From Ruegeria sp. HKCCD8929 (GTDB taxonomy: Bacteria; Pseudomonadota; Alphaproteobacteria; Rhodobacterales; Rhodobacteraceae): 64,000 nucleotides of DNA. Both the position numbers and the translations under genes were made by a program. Below are positions 51,095 to 60,996 of this stretch, in pieces (the first letter of the stretch is position 1; each line of letters starts with the position of its first letter). The DNA lies in contig NZ_WPZY01000003.1 in NCBI RefSeq assembly GCF_013031405.1, forward strand, positions 62,001 to 126,000, read 5' to 3'. Below the pieces are notes generated by a model, which was not told the origin of the DNA, searched no databases, and saw only the letters and a program-made list of their open reading frames with translations.

Positions 51095-53584
51095 TCAGTA
51101 AAGCCCGCCGGAACTGACCGTGCCGAAGTTGGCCTTGGGGCCCACGGTGGTGGTTTGTCCAGTCGACGTGCGAACTTGCTGGCCCGATTGCTGCACTTCT
51201 TCGAACAGCGGCAGGTTTGATCCCATGGCAAAGCCACCATCGTAGGCCAGACCAAAGATCGGCTCAGCGCCATCACGGAAATACTCGGCCACCACGTACT
51301 CGCCCGAGGCGTTGTCCGGCAGTCGCGCACCGGTGAACCGGTCAATCTTGATGAAATGCCCGCCCGGCGGCACGTCGAAGGGGCCACCACCGTATTTCGC
51401 CACGGCCTTCTCCATGAAGCTCTGGAACACTGGCCCGCACATGGACCCGCCATAGGCGCCCCGCCCCATCGGGCGCGGACGGTCATAGCCGATATAGCAG
51501 CCTGCCACGATGTTCGAAGTAAAGCCGATGAACCAAACATCCTTGGCATCGTTAGTGGTACCGGTCTTGCCCGCCGTCGGCACCTGCAGCTTGACCACGC
51601 CGCTCGCTGTGCCGCGTTCGACCACGCCGCGCATCATCGAGGTCAGCTGATAGGCGGTGATCGCGTCCATCACCTGTTCGCGGTCGGTGACGATCTTGGG
51701 CGCGGCGTTCGGGGCAATCTGATCCGAGTTGCAATCCACGCACTCGCGGTCGTCATGGCGGTAGATCGTCTTGCCGAACCGGTCCTGAATCCGATCCACC
51801 AGCGTCGGCTCCACCCTCTCGCCGCCATTGGCGAACATCGCATAAGCCGCGACCATCTTGTAAAGCGTCGTCTCTTCTGACCCCAAGGCGTTGGCCAGAT
51901 ACGGTCCCATGTGGTCATAGACCCCAAACCGCTCGGCATAGCCCGCGACCACGGGCATCGAGACCTCCTGCGCCAGACGGATTGTCATCAGGTTCCGCGA
52001 GCGTTCGATGCCTGTGCGCAACGGCGTCGGTCCGTAAAACTTGTTCGACGCGTTCTTGGGCCGCCACAAGCCCTGCGGTGTGTTCACCTCGATGGGCGCG
52101 TCCACGACGATGGTCGCCGGGCTGTAGCCACTGTCGAGCGCTGCGGCATAGACGAAGGGCTTGAAGCTCGATCCTGGCTGACGTTGCGCCTGGGTGGCAC
52201 GGTTGAAGACGGAACCCTGGTACGAGAACCCGCCCTGCATCGCCAGAACCCGTCCCGAGTTCACATCCATGGCGACGAAGCCACCCTGCACCTCGGGGAC
52301 CTGCCGCACCGACCACTGGCCTTCCTCGCCTTCGCGCACCAGCACGATATCGCCGCGCTTGAAGTTGGCCGCGAAATCGCCCTGCATCCACTTGATGTCC
52401 GAGCGCGGCACCACGCCGTCCGCCGGGCCGTCCTCGATACCTACCGTCAGTTGCTGATCGGCGACCTCCATCACGACTGCCGGATACCACCGGGTCGGAA
52501 GGATCACGTCGCGTGGCACTTCGACCAGCGCCAGCGCCTGCCGCCAAGCATCCTCCTCCGCCAGCTTCTCCTCGGCAATCACCTCACCGGTTCCGCGCCA
52601 TTTCCCGCGCGAGCGGTCGTATTTCTCCAGCGCCTCGCGCAATGTGCGGGCCGCCTCGACCTGCATTTCCTCGTCGATTGAGGCGCGCACGCTGAAGCCG
52701 CCGGTAAAAAACTCGCCCTCGCCGAAATCCTCGCTCAACTGCCGGCGAATCTCGTCGGTGAAATAATCGCGCGGTGGCAGCGCGGTGCGGAAGCTTTCGA
52801 AATCGCCATTCTGGACCGAGCGTAAGGGCTCATTGACCTCGGCATCATAGGTGGCCTGATCGATATAGCCGTTCTCGCGCATCTCGCGCAGCACATAGTT
52901 GCGCCGGGCCAGCAACCGCTCTTTCTGGCGCACCGGGTGATAGTCCGACGGTGCCTTGGGCATCGAGGCCAGCATTGCCGCCTCGTGCGGCGCCAGTTCA
53001 GACAGGGTCTTGTTGAAGTATGTCTGCGCGGCGGCGGTCACGCCATAGGAGTTCTGGCCGAGGAAAATCTCGTTCATGTAGAGCTCAAGGATCTGCTCCT
53101 TGTCGAGCGTGTCTTCGAGCCGGGCGGCCAGAATGATCTCCTTGATCTTGCGCTCAGCCCGGCGGTCGCCGGACAGCAGGAAGTTCTTCATCACCTGCTG
53201 CGTGATGGTCGACGCGCCGCGCACCGTCTCGCCGCGCGATTTGATCGCCTCGAACCCGGCCGCAGCAATACCGCGAATGTCATAGCCCTGATGCGAATAA
53301 AAGTTCTTGTCCTCGGCGGAAATGAAGGCCTGCTTGACCAGAGCCGGGATCTCTTCCGAGGGCGTGAACAGACGCCGCTCCTGCGCGAACTCGTCGATCA
53401 GGTTGCCTTCGCCGGAATAGATCCGGCTGATGGTCGGCGGCTTGTATTGGGCCAGAGATTCATGGCTGGGCAGATCGCGCCCATACATCCAGAACACCCC
53501 GCCGATGGTCAGGGCAACCATGAAAATACCAAGCGTCACGAGGCTGAAGATCGCCCCGAAGAAGGAAAGAATGAACCGGATCAC
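51095..53584 (-). CDS. mrcA: Penicillin-binding protein 1A
   Basis: This 829-residue bifunctional peptidoglycan synthase has an N-terminal membrane anchor (about residues 7-33). Its transglycosylase domain has Glu91 in [10 protein letters not shown]. An OB-like insert follows, then a transpeptidase domain with nucleophile Ser472 (SSFK), the SRN motif (IERSRNLM) and KTGT at 673-676. It polymerises and cross-links glycan strands. It lies downstream of amiC, so one run holds wall synthesis and hydrolysis genes; a modular element sits between them. Confidence 0.96.
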   Translation of the reverse strand: MIRFILSFFGAIFSLVTLGIFMVALTIGGVFWMYGRDLPSHESLAQYKPPTISRIYSGEGNLIDEFAQERRLFTPSEEIPALVKQAFISAEDKNFYSHQGYDIRGIAAAGFEAIKSRGETVRGASTITQQVMKNFLLSGDRRAERKIKEIILAARLEDTLDKEQILELYMNEIFLGQNSYGVTAAAQTYFNKTLSELAPHEAAMLASMPKAPSDYHPVRQKERLLARRNYVLREMRENGYIDQATYDAEVNEPLRSVQNGDFESFRTALPPRDYFTDEIRRQLSEDFGEGEFFTGGFSVRASIDEEMQVEAARTLREALEKYDRSRGKWRGTGEVIAEEKLAEEDAWRQALALVEVPRDVILPTRWYPAVVMEVADQQLTVGIEDGPADGVVPRSDIKWMQGDFAANFKRGDIVLVREGEEGQWSVRQVPEVQGGFVAMDVNSGRVLAMQGGFSYQGSVFNRATQAQRQPGSSFKPFVYAAALDSGYSPATIVVDAPIEVNTPQGLWRPKNASNKFYGPTPLRTGIERSRNLMTIRLAQEVSMPVVAGYAERFGVYDHMGPYLANALGSEETTLYKMVAAYAMFANGGERVEPTLVDRIQDRFGKTIYRHDDRECVDCNSDQIAPNAAPKIVTDREQVMDAITAYQLTSMMRGVVERGTASGVVKLQVPTAGKTGTTNDAKDVWFIGFTSNIVAGCYIGYDRPRPMGRGAYGGSMCGPVFQSFMEKAVAKYGGGPFDVPPGGHFIKIDRFTGARLPDNASGEYVVAEYFRDGAEPIFGLAYDGGFAMGSNLPLFEEVQQSGQQVRTSTGQTTTVGPKANFGTVSSGGLY

Positions 53585-53702
53585 GTTACTGCCTTTTTTC
53601 CGCGGTGCCGCCTATATAGTCACGCCCCCTGGCGGGGTCAAAACCGACGGCACGATTTGGCCGCCCCATTATACACATTGCCGCCACATCCGGCGTTCAA
53701 AT

Positions 53703-53761
53703 CTTCTTCTGTTCAGAAATATCCCGGGGGAGTCGCCAAAGGCGACGGGGGCAGCGCCCCC
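53703..53761 (-). repeat. Modular intergenic element, copy 4
   Basis: On the minus strand after amiC: hairpin GGGGGC-GCT-GCCCCC (53747-53761), hairpin GTCGCC/GGCGAC (53732-53746), then the tail (53703-53729) CCCCGGGATATTT, C, TGAACAGAAGAAG. Order, hairpin A sequence and spacing match copy 1 closely. It lies 119 bp upstream of the mrcA start. Confidence 0.88.
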
Positions 53762-53774
53762 TCTGCCCTCTCCT

Positions 53775-54995
53775 TCAATTGCGCACCAGCGGTTGTTTTG
53801 CCCGATCCGCATCGCGCCAATTCTGCAAGCCATTTCGAATTCCTTGCGCCATCGCCGCGCGCCACTCCGGGGTGCGGATGTTCTTCAGGTCGCGCGGGCT
53901 GGACAGGAACCCCAACTCAATCAGAACCGAGGGGATGTCGGCGGCCTTGAGTACCGAAAACGACGCCTCCCGCACGGGACGCCGGTTCATTGGCCCCCCC
54001 TGCTGCGCCATGCCCTGCGCCAGCGCACCCGCCAGCGCCCGGGTGCGAGGCCGGGTTTCTTGCCGGGCCAGATCCAGCAGGACGTCGGCCACCTGATCGT
54101 CCGTAGCACTCAGATCGACCCCCGCCAGCAGATCGCCCCGGTCATGCCGTTCGGCCAGCTTGGCGCTGGCGATGTCCGAGGCGTCCTTGGACAGCACATA
54201 AACCGCCGCTCCGTGCGCCAGCCCCTCGGACAGCGAATCGGCGTGCAGCGAGATGAACACATCCGCCCCCGCCCGGTGCGCCAGCGTGATGCGGCGTTCC
54301 AGCGAGACGAAATGGTCGCCATCGCGGGTCAGTTCCACCTCGAACCCGCCTGAGCGCAAGAGCAGCTCGCGCAATTCGCGGGCAAAGGTCAGCATCAGGG
54401 TCTTTTCGTCAGAAACGCCGGTCTCGGCTCCCGGATCAATGCCGCCATGACCGGGATCGAGCACTACCCGCAGCAGAGCGTCGGGACCACGCGGCGCGGG
54501 TGCCACAACCTGCGCAGGCTCCGGTAAATCCCACCGCGGGTCCTTCGGTGCACCTGCGGCGGCTGCGAATTCCTCTGCGCCAACGGGCTGCATCTGCAGC
54601 CGGAGGACGGCGGCGCCCGTTACCGGATCGACCCGCAGCTCTGCCTGTTCGACACCGAGAGGTTGCCCCAGATCCAGCACCATCCGGGACCAGCCGGGCA
54701 CATAGGTGCCGAACTGCGCTTGTGCGATCCGGTCGGTTTGCAAAAGGTCACGGGCGCTCAACCCGGTCCAGTCCACCTCCTGAAAATCCAGCACCAGCCG
54801 AGGCGGGTTGTCGAGCGTGAACAGCCGGTACGGCACCCCTTGGCTGAGCGTCAACTCCACCCGCACACCGTCGCGCCCTGCGGCCATGATGCGGCTGGCC
54901 TCGGCGTCGATGCGCGCCAGCCCGCTGAACTCCTGCGCCAGCGCACTGCCCGCCAGCCCCAAGACCAGCGCAAAAATGCTGAAAAATCTGCTCAT
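53775..54995 (-). CDS. amiC: N-acetylmuramoyl-L-alanine amidase (AmiC-like)
   Basis: The 406-residue exported enzyme has a signal peptide (MSRFFSIFALVLGLAGSALA) and an N-terminal AMIN-like domain (to about residue 140). Its Amidase_3 zinc domain reads VVLDPGHGGIDPGAETG and then LTRDGDHFVSLERRITLAHRAGADVFISLHADS. It cleaves the amide bond between MurNAc and the stem peptide during cell separation. A LytM activator is not in the window. The catalytic Glu is in SVLIELGFLSSPRD. Confidence 0.93.
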   Translation of the reverse strand: MSRFFSIFALVLGLAGSALAQEFSGLARIDAEASRIMAAGRDGVRVELTLSQGVPYRLFTLDNPPRLVLDFQEVDWTGLSARDLLQTDRIAQAQFGTYVPGWSRMVLDLGQPLGVEQAELRVDPVTGAAVLRLQMQPVGAEEFAAAAGAPKDPRWDLPEPAQVVAPAPRGPDALLRVVLDPGHGGIDPGAETGVSDEKTLMLTFARELRELLLRSGGFEVELTRDGDHFVSLERRITLAHRAGADVFISLHADSLSEGLAHGAAVYVLSKDASDIASAKLAERHDRGDLLAGVDLSATDDQVADVLLDLARQETRPRTRALAGALAQGMAQQGGPMNRRPVREASFSVLKAADIPSVLIELGFLSSPRDLKNIRTPEWRAAMAQGIRNGLQNWRDADRAKQPLVRN

Positions 54996-55067
54996 TGCCT
55001 CAGCTTTCCGAGATCGTTTGCGCGGACCTTACTGCATGTCCGGTGCTTTGTGAACGAAAAGCCGCCC

Positions 55068-56213
55068 TCAGCCCCGGGCCTGCATGAACGCCTTGAGCCG
55101 TGCCAACCCCTCTTCGATGTCGGCGGTCGCGCGGGCATAGGAGAACCGCAGCGTCCGGTGTCCCCGAACCGGATCGAAATCCAGTCCCGGCGTCACCGCC
55201 ACCCCGGCCTTGTCGAGGATCTCCGCCGCAAGGGCGCGGCTGTCTTCGGTCAGGTCCGACACATCGGCATAGACATAGAACGCCCCATCCGGCGGCGCGA
55301 TATCGGTGAACCCGGCCCCGGGCAGCCCTTTCAGCATCAGCGCGCGGTTGGCGCGGTAAACATCCAGATTGGCCTGCAACTCTTCCTCGCACTCCATCGC
55401 GGCAAGGGCCGCCACCTGACTGGCATGGGGGGCGCAGATGAACATGTTCTGGGCGATGCGCTCGATGACGCGGACATGATCCTCGGGCACCACCATCCAG
55501 CCGACGCGCCAGCCGGTCATCGAGAAATACTTGGAGAACGAGTTGATGACATAGCATTCATCGGTCAGCTCCAGCGCGGTCACCGCCTTGGCCTCGTATT
55601 CCAGCCCGTGATAGATCTCGTCGCTGATGAAGGACGCCCCCTGCCCCTGCGCCGCCTCGATCAGAGACCCCATGGCGGCATGATCCAGCATGGTTCCCGT
55701 AGGGTTGGCCGGAGATGCCACCATCAACCCGGCCAAATCGAGCCCCGCGAAATCGTTGGGCACCGGTTGCAGGCGATTCTCGGGCGCAGTCGGCAGGTCC
55801 ACCGGCACCAGCCCGAGCGCGCGCAGGATCTGTCGATAAGACGGATAGCCGGGCGCACCGATCCCAACCCGATCGCCAGTGTCAAAAAGCGCCGTGAAGG
55901 CCAGCAGAAACCCGCCCGACGAGCCGGGCGTAACCACCACCCGTTCGGGGTTCAGATCGACCCCGTACCACTCACCGTAAAGCCGTGCGATTCGCTGCCG
56001 CAATTCGGGCAGGCCAAGCGCCACGGTATAGCCCAGAGAACCCGTTTTCATTGCCCCTTCCAGCGCCGCCAGAGCCCCCTTGGGCGCGCCGGTTCCGGGC
56101 TGGCCCACCTCCATGTGGATGATGCGCCGTCCGGCTTCTTCGGCCCGCCGCGCGGCCTCCATCACGTCCATCACAATGAAGGGATCGACTCCTGACCGGG
56201 TTGAGTTTCTCAT
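55068..56213 (-). CDS. Class I/II pyridoxal-phosphate aminotransferase
   Basis: The 381-residue fold-type I enzyme has the PLP lysine in VINSFSKYFSMTGWRVGWMV. It has the Arg near the C-terminus that binds the substrate carboxylate (GHRTLRFSYARAT), and SPANPTGTML and DEIYHGLEYE for cofactor binding. Aspartate- or aromatic-type transamination is expected; the substrate is not clear. I chose the ATG at 56213 with GGAGAAGG upstream. Longer frames run into the divergent protease gene. The start region overlaps possible starts of that gene. Confidence 0.88.
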   Translation of the reverse strand: MRNSTRSGVDPFIVMDVMEAARRAEEAGRRIIHMEVGQPGTGAPKGALAALEGAMKTGSLGYTVALGLPELRQRIARLYGEWYGVDLNPERVVVTPGSSGGFLLAFTALFDTGDRVGIGAPGYPSYRQILRALGLVPVDLPTAPENRLQPVPNDFAGLDLAGLMVASPANPTGTMLDHAAMGSLIEAAQGQGASFISDEIYHGLEYEAKAVTALELTDECYVINSFSKYFSMTGWRVGWMVVPEDHVRVIERIAQNMFICAPHASQVAALAAMECEEELQANLDVYRANRALMLKGLPGAGFTDIAPPDGAFYVYADVSDLTEDSRALAAEILDKAGVAVTPGLDFDPVRGHRTLRFSYARATADIEEGLARLKAFMQARG

Positions 56214-56235
56214 GGCCTTCTCCCATGTTGCGGCC

Positions 56236-57588
56236 ATGGCTTTTGATCGCGTATCCCGGCTGGCGTCAATCCCGGCCCTTGTACTGACGTCGGTGATGTA
56301 TCTGATATCCGCGATCCCCGCCGCCGCGGTTGGGCTGCTACGCGATCCCGATGTCGAACACGGGCTGCGCGAACTGGCCTTTCCCATCCTTCGTGCCGCC
56401 GGACTGAACACCAACCGGGTGCGGGTGCTGCTGGTCAATGACGACCGCTTCAACGCCTTCGTGATCGACCACAACACGATCTTTCTGAATTACGGCCTGA
56501 TCCTGAAGGTCGAGCGCCCAGATATCCTGCAGGCGGTGATCGCGCACGAGGCCGCCCATATCGCCAACGGCCACATCTCGCGCCGCGTCGCCAATCTGCA
56601 AAGCGCGCAGCGGCTGGCAGGTCTGGGCACTGCGCTGGCCATCGCTGCCGCCGCCGCTGGCGCCGGCGAGGCTGCACCCGGTCTTGCCGTCGGCATCCAA
56701 AGCTCGGCCCTGCGCAGTTTTCTCGGCCACACCCGTGCCGAAGAAGCCTCGGCCGACCGCTCCGCCGCCAGCTATTTGCGATGGGCCGATATCTCACCCC
56801 GCGGGCTGGTCGATCTGCACCGCACTTTCTCCGGGCAGGAACTTCTAGGCCCAAACCAGCAGGACCCCTATATGCGCTCGCACCCGCTGACCCGCGACCG
56901 GGTCCGCGCCGCCGAGGCTTATCTCGCTACCCATGACGACCGGGCACCGCCCAATCCGAATGCCGACTACTGGTTCGCGCGCGTCAAGGGCAAAGTCTCG
57001 GCCTTTACCCGCGCGCCATCGTGGACGCTGCGCCGGGCGCCTGAGGAACAAGCCCGCGATATCCGCCTGATGCGCGAGGCCGTGGCACACCACCGCAACA
57101 ACAACCTGCCCAAGGCCCGCGCTGCCATCGACGGCGCGCTGGCGATCCGGCCTGACGATCCGTTCTACTATGAACTCAAGGGCCAGATCCTGATGGAAAA
57201 CCGCAAACTTCAGGGCGCGCTCATCGCCTACAAGACTGCGGTGGAAATGGCGCCCCGCGACGCGCTGATACTCGCCGGATACGGCCGCGCGCTGCTAGCA
57301 GCGGATCAGCCAAAACAGGCGCTGGAGATACTGGAACAAGCCCGCGCCCGCGACTATCGCAACGCCCGCATGATGCGGGATCTGGCGATGGCGTATGCCA
57401 AGACCGGCAAGAACGGCATGGCCTCGATGGTCACCGCCGAACGCTTCGCCCTGCAAGGCCGCATCAAGGATGCGGGAATTCACGCCAAACGCGCCATTGG
57501 CCAGTTGCCCGAGGGTTCTCCGGGTTGGCAACGGGCCCAGGATGTGCTGATTGCATCCGAACGCGCGCAGAAAAGGAAAAGAAGATGA
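56236..57588 (+). CDS. M48-family protease with TPR repeats (BepA-like)
   Basis: The protein (about 450 residues) has an N-terminal signal or anchor (RLASIPALVLTSVMYLISAIPAAAVG). Its zinc motif HEAAH is at His104-Glu105-His108 (AVIAHEAAHIANGHISRR), with ligands in the following TRAEEASADRSAASYLRW segment. TPR-like repeats occupy the C-terminus (from about residue 280). BepA/YfgC proteins help LptD and BAM assembly in the outer membrane. The start could be 56212 or 56236; I favour 56236. It overlaps the DsbA-like gene by 4 bp. Confidence 0.85.
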   Translation: MAFDRVSRLASIPALVLTSVMYLISAIPAAAVGLLRDPDVEHGLRELAFPILRAAGLNTNRVRVLLVNDDRFNAFVIDHNTIFLNYGLILKVERPDILQAVIAHEAAHIANGHISRRVANLQSAQRLAGLGTALAIAAAAAGAGEAAPGLAVGIQSSALRSFLGHTRAEEASADRSAASYLRWADISPRGLVDLHRTFSGQELLGPNQQDPYMRSHPLTRDRVRAAEAYLATHDDRAPPNPNADYWFARVKGKVSAFTRAPSWTLRRAPEEQARDIRLMREAVAHHRNNNLPKARAAIDGALAIRPDDPFYYELKGQILMENRKLQGALIAYKTAVEMAPRDALILAGYGRALLAADQPKQALEILEQARARDYRNARMMRDLAMAYAKTGKNGMASMVTAERFALQGRIKDAGIHAKRAIGQLPEGSPGWQRAQDVLIASERAQKRKRR

Positions 57589-58343
57589 TGCTCAGATTTG
57601 CCGCCCCGGCCCTTACGGCCCTGACCCTGATCTCGGCCCCCGCGCAGGCGCTGGACCTGAGCGCAATGAGCGCCGAGGAGCGCGAGGCCTTTGGCGCGCA
57701 GGTGCGGGAATATCTGCTGGAGAACCCCGAGGTGATCCTGGAGGCGATCAACATCCTTGAAGAACGCAACGCCGCCGCCGAGGCGCAGGCGGATCTGGAG
57801 CTGGTAGCGGCCAACACCGACGCGCTGTTCAATGACGGCTATAGCTGGGTCGGTGGCAACCCGGACGGCGACATCACGCTGGTCGAGTTCATGGATTACC
57901 GCTGCGGCTATTGCCGCCGGGCCGTACCCGAGGTCGCCAAGCTGCTGAAAGAAGACGGCAATATACGGCTGGTGATCAAAGAGTTCCCGATTCTGGGTGA
58001 GGCCTCTGTAATCTCTTCTCGTTTCGCAGTGGCGACCAAACAGGTCGCGGGCGGTGAGGCCTATAAACAGGTCCATGACGCGCTGTTGGAATTCAGCGGC
58101 GAGGTGGGTGAGGTCACCCTGCGCCGCATCTCGGACGGTCTGGGATTGGACACCGAAGCCATCGTCGCGGCGATGAACAGCGACGAGGTGACCCGCGAGA
58201 TCACCGAAACCCGCGCGCTGGCGCAACGGTTGCAGATCTCGGGCACGCCGACCTTCGTTCTGGAAACCGAGATGCTGCGCGGCTACCTGACCGCCGACCA
58301 GATGCTTGAGATCGCCGAAGGCATTCGCGCCAACAAGAGCTGA
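57585..58343 (+). CDS. DsbA-family thiol-disulfide oxidoreductase
   Basis: The 252-residue protein has a signal peptide (MMLRFAAPALTALTLISAPAQA) and a thioredoxin fold with redox motif C-G-Y-C (Cys107, Cys110, DYRCGYCRRAVPEV). A helical insert and the cis-Pro segment SGTPTFVLE follow. It resembles the Com1/ScsC-like DsbA group. AAAAGGAAAAG lies before the ATG. It shares the ATGA overlap with the BepA-like gene, so envelope protein folding and quality control are linked. A terminator follows. Confidence 0.9.
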   Translation: MMLRFAAPALTALTLISAPAQALDLSAMSAEEREAFGAQVREYLLENPEVILEAINILEERNAAAEAQADLELVAANTDALFNDGYSWVGGNPDGDITLVEFMDYRCGYCRRAVPEVAKLLKEDGNIRLVIKEFPILGEASVISSRFAVATKQVAGGEAYKQVHDALLEFSGEVGEVTLRRISDGLGLDTEAIVAAMNSDEVTREITETRALAQRLQISGTPTFVLETEMLRGYLTADQMLEIAEGIRANKS

Positions 58344-58350
58344 TGATCGG

Positions 58351-58373
58351 AGGGGCGGGTTTACCGCCCCTTT
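58351..58373 (+). terminator. Intrinsic terminator after the DsbA-like gene
   Basis: AGGGGCGG (58351-58358) pairs with CCGCCCCT (58364-58371) around loop GTTTA, followed by TTTGTT. The hairpin lies 7 bp past the stop. Confidence 0.75.
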
Positions 58374-58644
58374 GTTGATCTGTTGCCCTCCCGAACCTCG
58401 ACGTGGAAGCATGCCCATCTCGTAGATGCGCTGCTTTGCCCCTTGTCACCACTACACTTCTGTTCGTCGCTTCAAAACCGTGATCGGCTTTAGCTATCTT
58501 GGCATTTCCACTCCGAGTTCGATCCCATGCAGGCTTTACAGCCGCGTAATTCGCCGTTTCTTTGATCTCAACTCGGCAACTTGTCCGAGCGAGGCGGGTG
58601 TTTAACCTGCAATGGCCGGCGACTGGCGCGACAGGAATCAAAAC
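58374..58644. other. Intergenic region before the PLP lyase gene
   Basis: This 271-bp gap has no gene that I can support. The only promoter-like parts are weak, for example TATCTT near 58495. I see no repeat or operator. Confidence 0.35.
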
Positions 58645-59652
58645 ATGACAAAAGACCTTGGCACAGAGCAATTCCCTAAGGCCCGGCTGCTCGCCAATCG
58701 GACACCGCTTGAGCGGCTGGACCGGTTGTCGGAACATTTCGGCCTCGACCTCTGGATCAAGCGCGACGATCTGACGGGGCTGGGCGGCGGCGGCAACAAG
58801 ATCCGGCAGTTGGACTACTATATGGGCGCAGCGCTGGCAGACGGCGCCGATACGATCCTGATTACGGGCGCGGTACAGTCGAACTATGTGCGCTCGGCGG
58901 CAGCGGCGGCAGCCAGACTGGGGATGCAGGCCATCCTGCAGCTTGAGGACCGGGTGCCTGGGATGGACGACACGTATCGCACCTCGGGCAATGTGCTTCT
59001 CTGCCAGATTCTGGGGGCCGAGCACATGTTCTATCCTGAGGGCGAGGATGAGGCCGGGGCGGATCGCGCGCTCTATGCCCGTGCCGAGGCCCTGCGCACC
59101 GAGGGGCGCAGGCCGTATGTCATTCCGCTGGGGCTGGATGCGAAGCCGCTGGGCGCTCTGGGATATGTGGACGCGGCGCGGGAAATCCTCGATCAGGGGC
59201 CGGAGTTTGACGCCATCGTGGTGGCATCGGGAAGCGGCGCGACGCATGGGGGACTGCTTTACGGGCTCAGGCGCCTCGGGTCGCAAGTGCCGGTGCACGG
59301 TATCTGTGTGCGACGGGCGGCGGCGGCGCAGTCGGAGCGGCTGAACGTCGTGACCACAAAAATCGCGGCGCTGCTGGGGCAGGACAATCCGGTCACGCCG
59401 TCGGACATATTGACCTGGGACGGGGCGCTGGCGCCGGGATACGGGCGGATGGGCGCACAGGCGCGCGAGGCGATGACGCTGATGGCCCGGATGGAGGGTC
59501 TGTTTCTGGATCCGGTCTATACCGCCAAGACCTTTGCCGGGGTGCCGGGGCTGCTGGCGGAGGGGCAGTTGCGCCCCGGCAGCCGTGTGCTATTCGTGCA
59601 TACCGGGGGTATCCCCGCCCTCTTCGCCTATCAGAACGACATAGCCGTCTGA
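58645..59652 (+). CDS. D-cysteine desulfhydrase-family PLP enzyme
   Basis: The 335-residue fold-type II PLP enzyme has its Schiff-base Lys52 in LGGGGNKIRQLDYY, the KRDDLTGL segment, TGAVQSNYVRSAAAAAARLG, and the C-terminal VLFVHTGGIPALFAYQ. Family members include D-cysteine desulfhydrase, ACC deaminase and L-cysteate sulfo-lyase. Strong segment similarity to E. coli DcyD favours a D-cysteine or related beta-elimination role, but the substrate is open. It is tail to tail with the class III aminotransferase gene. The ATG at 58645 follows AGGA. Confidence 0.82.
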   Translation: MTKDLGTEQFPKARLLANRTPLERLDRLSEHFGLDLWIKRDDLTGLGGGGNKIRQLDYYMGAALADGADTILITGAVQSNYVRSAAAAAARLGMQAILQLEDRVPGMDDTYRTSGNVLLCQILGAEHMFYPEGEDEAGADRALYARAEALRTEGRRPYVIPLGLDAKPLGALGYVDAAREILDQGPEFDAIVVASGSGATHGGLLYGLRRLGSQVPVHGICVRRAAAAQSERLNVVTTKIAALLGQDNPVTPSDILTWDGALAPGYGRMGAQAREAMTLMARMEGLFLDPVYTAKTFAGVPGLLAEGQLRPGSRVLFVHTGGIPALFAYQNDIAV

Positions 59653-59673
59653 ACCCGCCCCCAGCAGGTCTGC

Positions 59674-60996
59674 CTAACCCGGAAGCGAGACGTCAATCGC
59701 GCGCGTGAGCTTATCGACCAGTTCGCCGATCTGCGCCTCTTCGATGATGAAGGGCGGTGCCAGCAGGATGTGATCGCCATGCTTGCCGTCGCGGGTGCCC
59801 GACATCGGATAGCAGATCAGCCCCTCGACCAGAGCCGCCTTCTTGACCTTGCCCGCAACGCCATGGGCAGGGTCGAATGGCGTCTTGCCCTCGCGATCCG
59901 CCACCAGTTCGATGCCGCGGAACAGCCCCCGGCCCCGCAGTTCGCCTACATGCGGGTGCTGACCAAGTGCGGCTTGGAGTGCGTCATGCAGCGTGTCCCC
60001 CATCACCCCGGCGCGCGCGGGCAGATCACGGCCCGTCAGTTCCCGCACCACCGCCAGCGCGGCGGCGGTGGCCACCGGGTGGCCGATATAGGTGTGGCCG
60101 TGCTGGAAGAACCCCGAGCCGTCCCGGATGGCGTCATAGATCGCGCCGGTGCAGAGCATGGCTCCGATCGGTTGATAACCGGCACCCAACCCCTTGGCGA
60201 TGCACAGGATATCCGGCGTCACGCCGTCATGGTCGCAGGCAAACAGATGCCCAGTCCGGCCCATGCCGCACATCACCTCATCGAGGATCAGCAGCACGCC
60301 ATACTGGTCGCAGATCTCGCGGATGCGCTTGAAATACCCCTCGACCGCCGGCACCGCGCCCAGCGTCGCGCCCACCACCGGCTCGGCCATGAAGGCCATG
60401 ACGGTCTCGGGGCCGAGGCGCAGAATCTCGGTCTCAAGCTCATTGGCAACGCGCTGGCCGTAGTCGTGGCTGCTCTCGCTCTCGGCCCTTTCGGCATATT
60501 CGTAGCAGGCCGCGATATGGCTCATCTCGATCAGCAGCGGCGCGAACTGCGTGCGCCGCCATTCGTTGCCGCCCGCCGACAGAGCGCCCAGCGTGTTGCC
60601 GTGATAGCTCTGCTTGCGGGCGATCACGCGGCGGCGTTCGGGCTGGCCGATCTCAAGGTAATACTGCCGGGCCAGCTTCATCGCGGCCTCGGTCGCCTCG
60701 GACCCGCCCGAGACGAAATAGACCCGGTCCAGATCGCCGGGCGCATGTTCGATCAGCAGATCGGCCAGCGCCTCGGCCGGCTCCGAGGTCATGAAACCGG
60801 TATGGGCAAAGGCGATCTGTTCCACCTGCTCCTGCACCGCCCTGATCACTGCCGGGTTGGAATGGCCCAGGCAGGACACCGCCGCATCACCGCAATCGAG
60901 ATACCGTTTGCCTTCGGCGTCGATCAGATAGCAGCCATCGCCACCGGTTGCCGTAGGCAGGGCGGATTTGGTGTGGCGGGGGAAGACGTGGCTCAT
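59674..60996 (-). CDS. Class III (omega/beta-amino acid) aminotransferase
   Basis: The 440-residue fold-type I enzyme has the PLP lysine in DILCIAKGLGAGYQPIGAML, the Asp in LLILDEVMCGMGRTGHLF, and LVIGAGS-like EPVVGATLGAVPAVEG. It begins MSHVFPRHTKSALPTATGGDGC, and its length fits aspartate aminotransferase family class III. These enzymes act on omega- or beta-amino acids with pyruvate or 2-oxoglutarate. It overlaps the BKACE gene by 4 bp, so the two steps should be coupled: amino acid to keto acid to cleavage products. The substrate is inferred to be a beta-amino acid. Confidence 0.9.
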   Translation of the reverse strand: MSHVFPRHTKSALPTATGGDGCYLIDAEGKRYLDCGDAAVSCLGHSNPAVIRAVQEQVEQIAFAHTGFMTSEPAEALADLLIEHAPGDLDRVYFVSGGSEATEAAMKLARQYYLEIGQPERRRVIARKQSYHGNTLGALSAGGNEWRRTQFAPLLIEMSHIAACYEYAERAESESSHDYGQRVANELETEILRLGPETVMAFMAEPVVGATLGAVPAVEGYFKRIREICDQYGVLLILDEVMCGMGRTGHLFACDHDGVTPDILCIAKGLGAGYQPIGAMLCTGAIYDAIRDGSGFFQHGHTYIGHPVATAAALAVVRELTGRDLPARAGVMGDTLHDALQAALGQHPHVGELRGRGLFRGIELVADREGKTPFDPAHGVAGKVKKAALVEGLICYPMSGTRDGKHGDHILLAPPFIIEEAQIGELVDKLTRAIDVSLPG

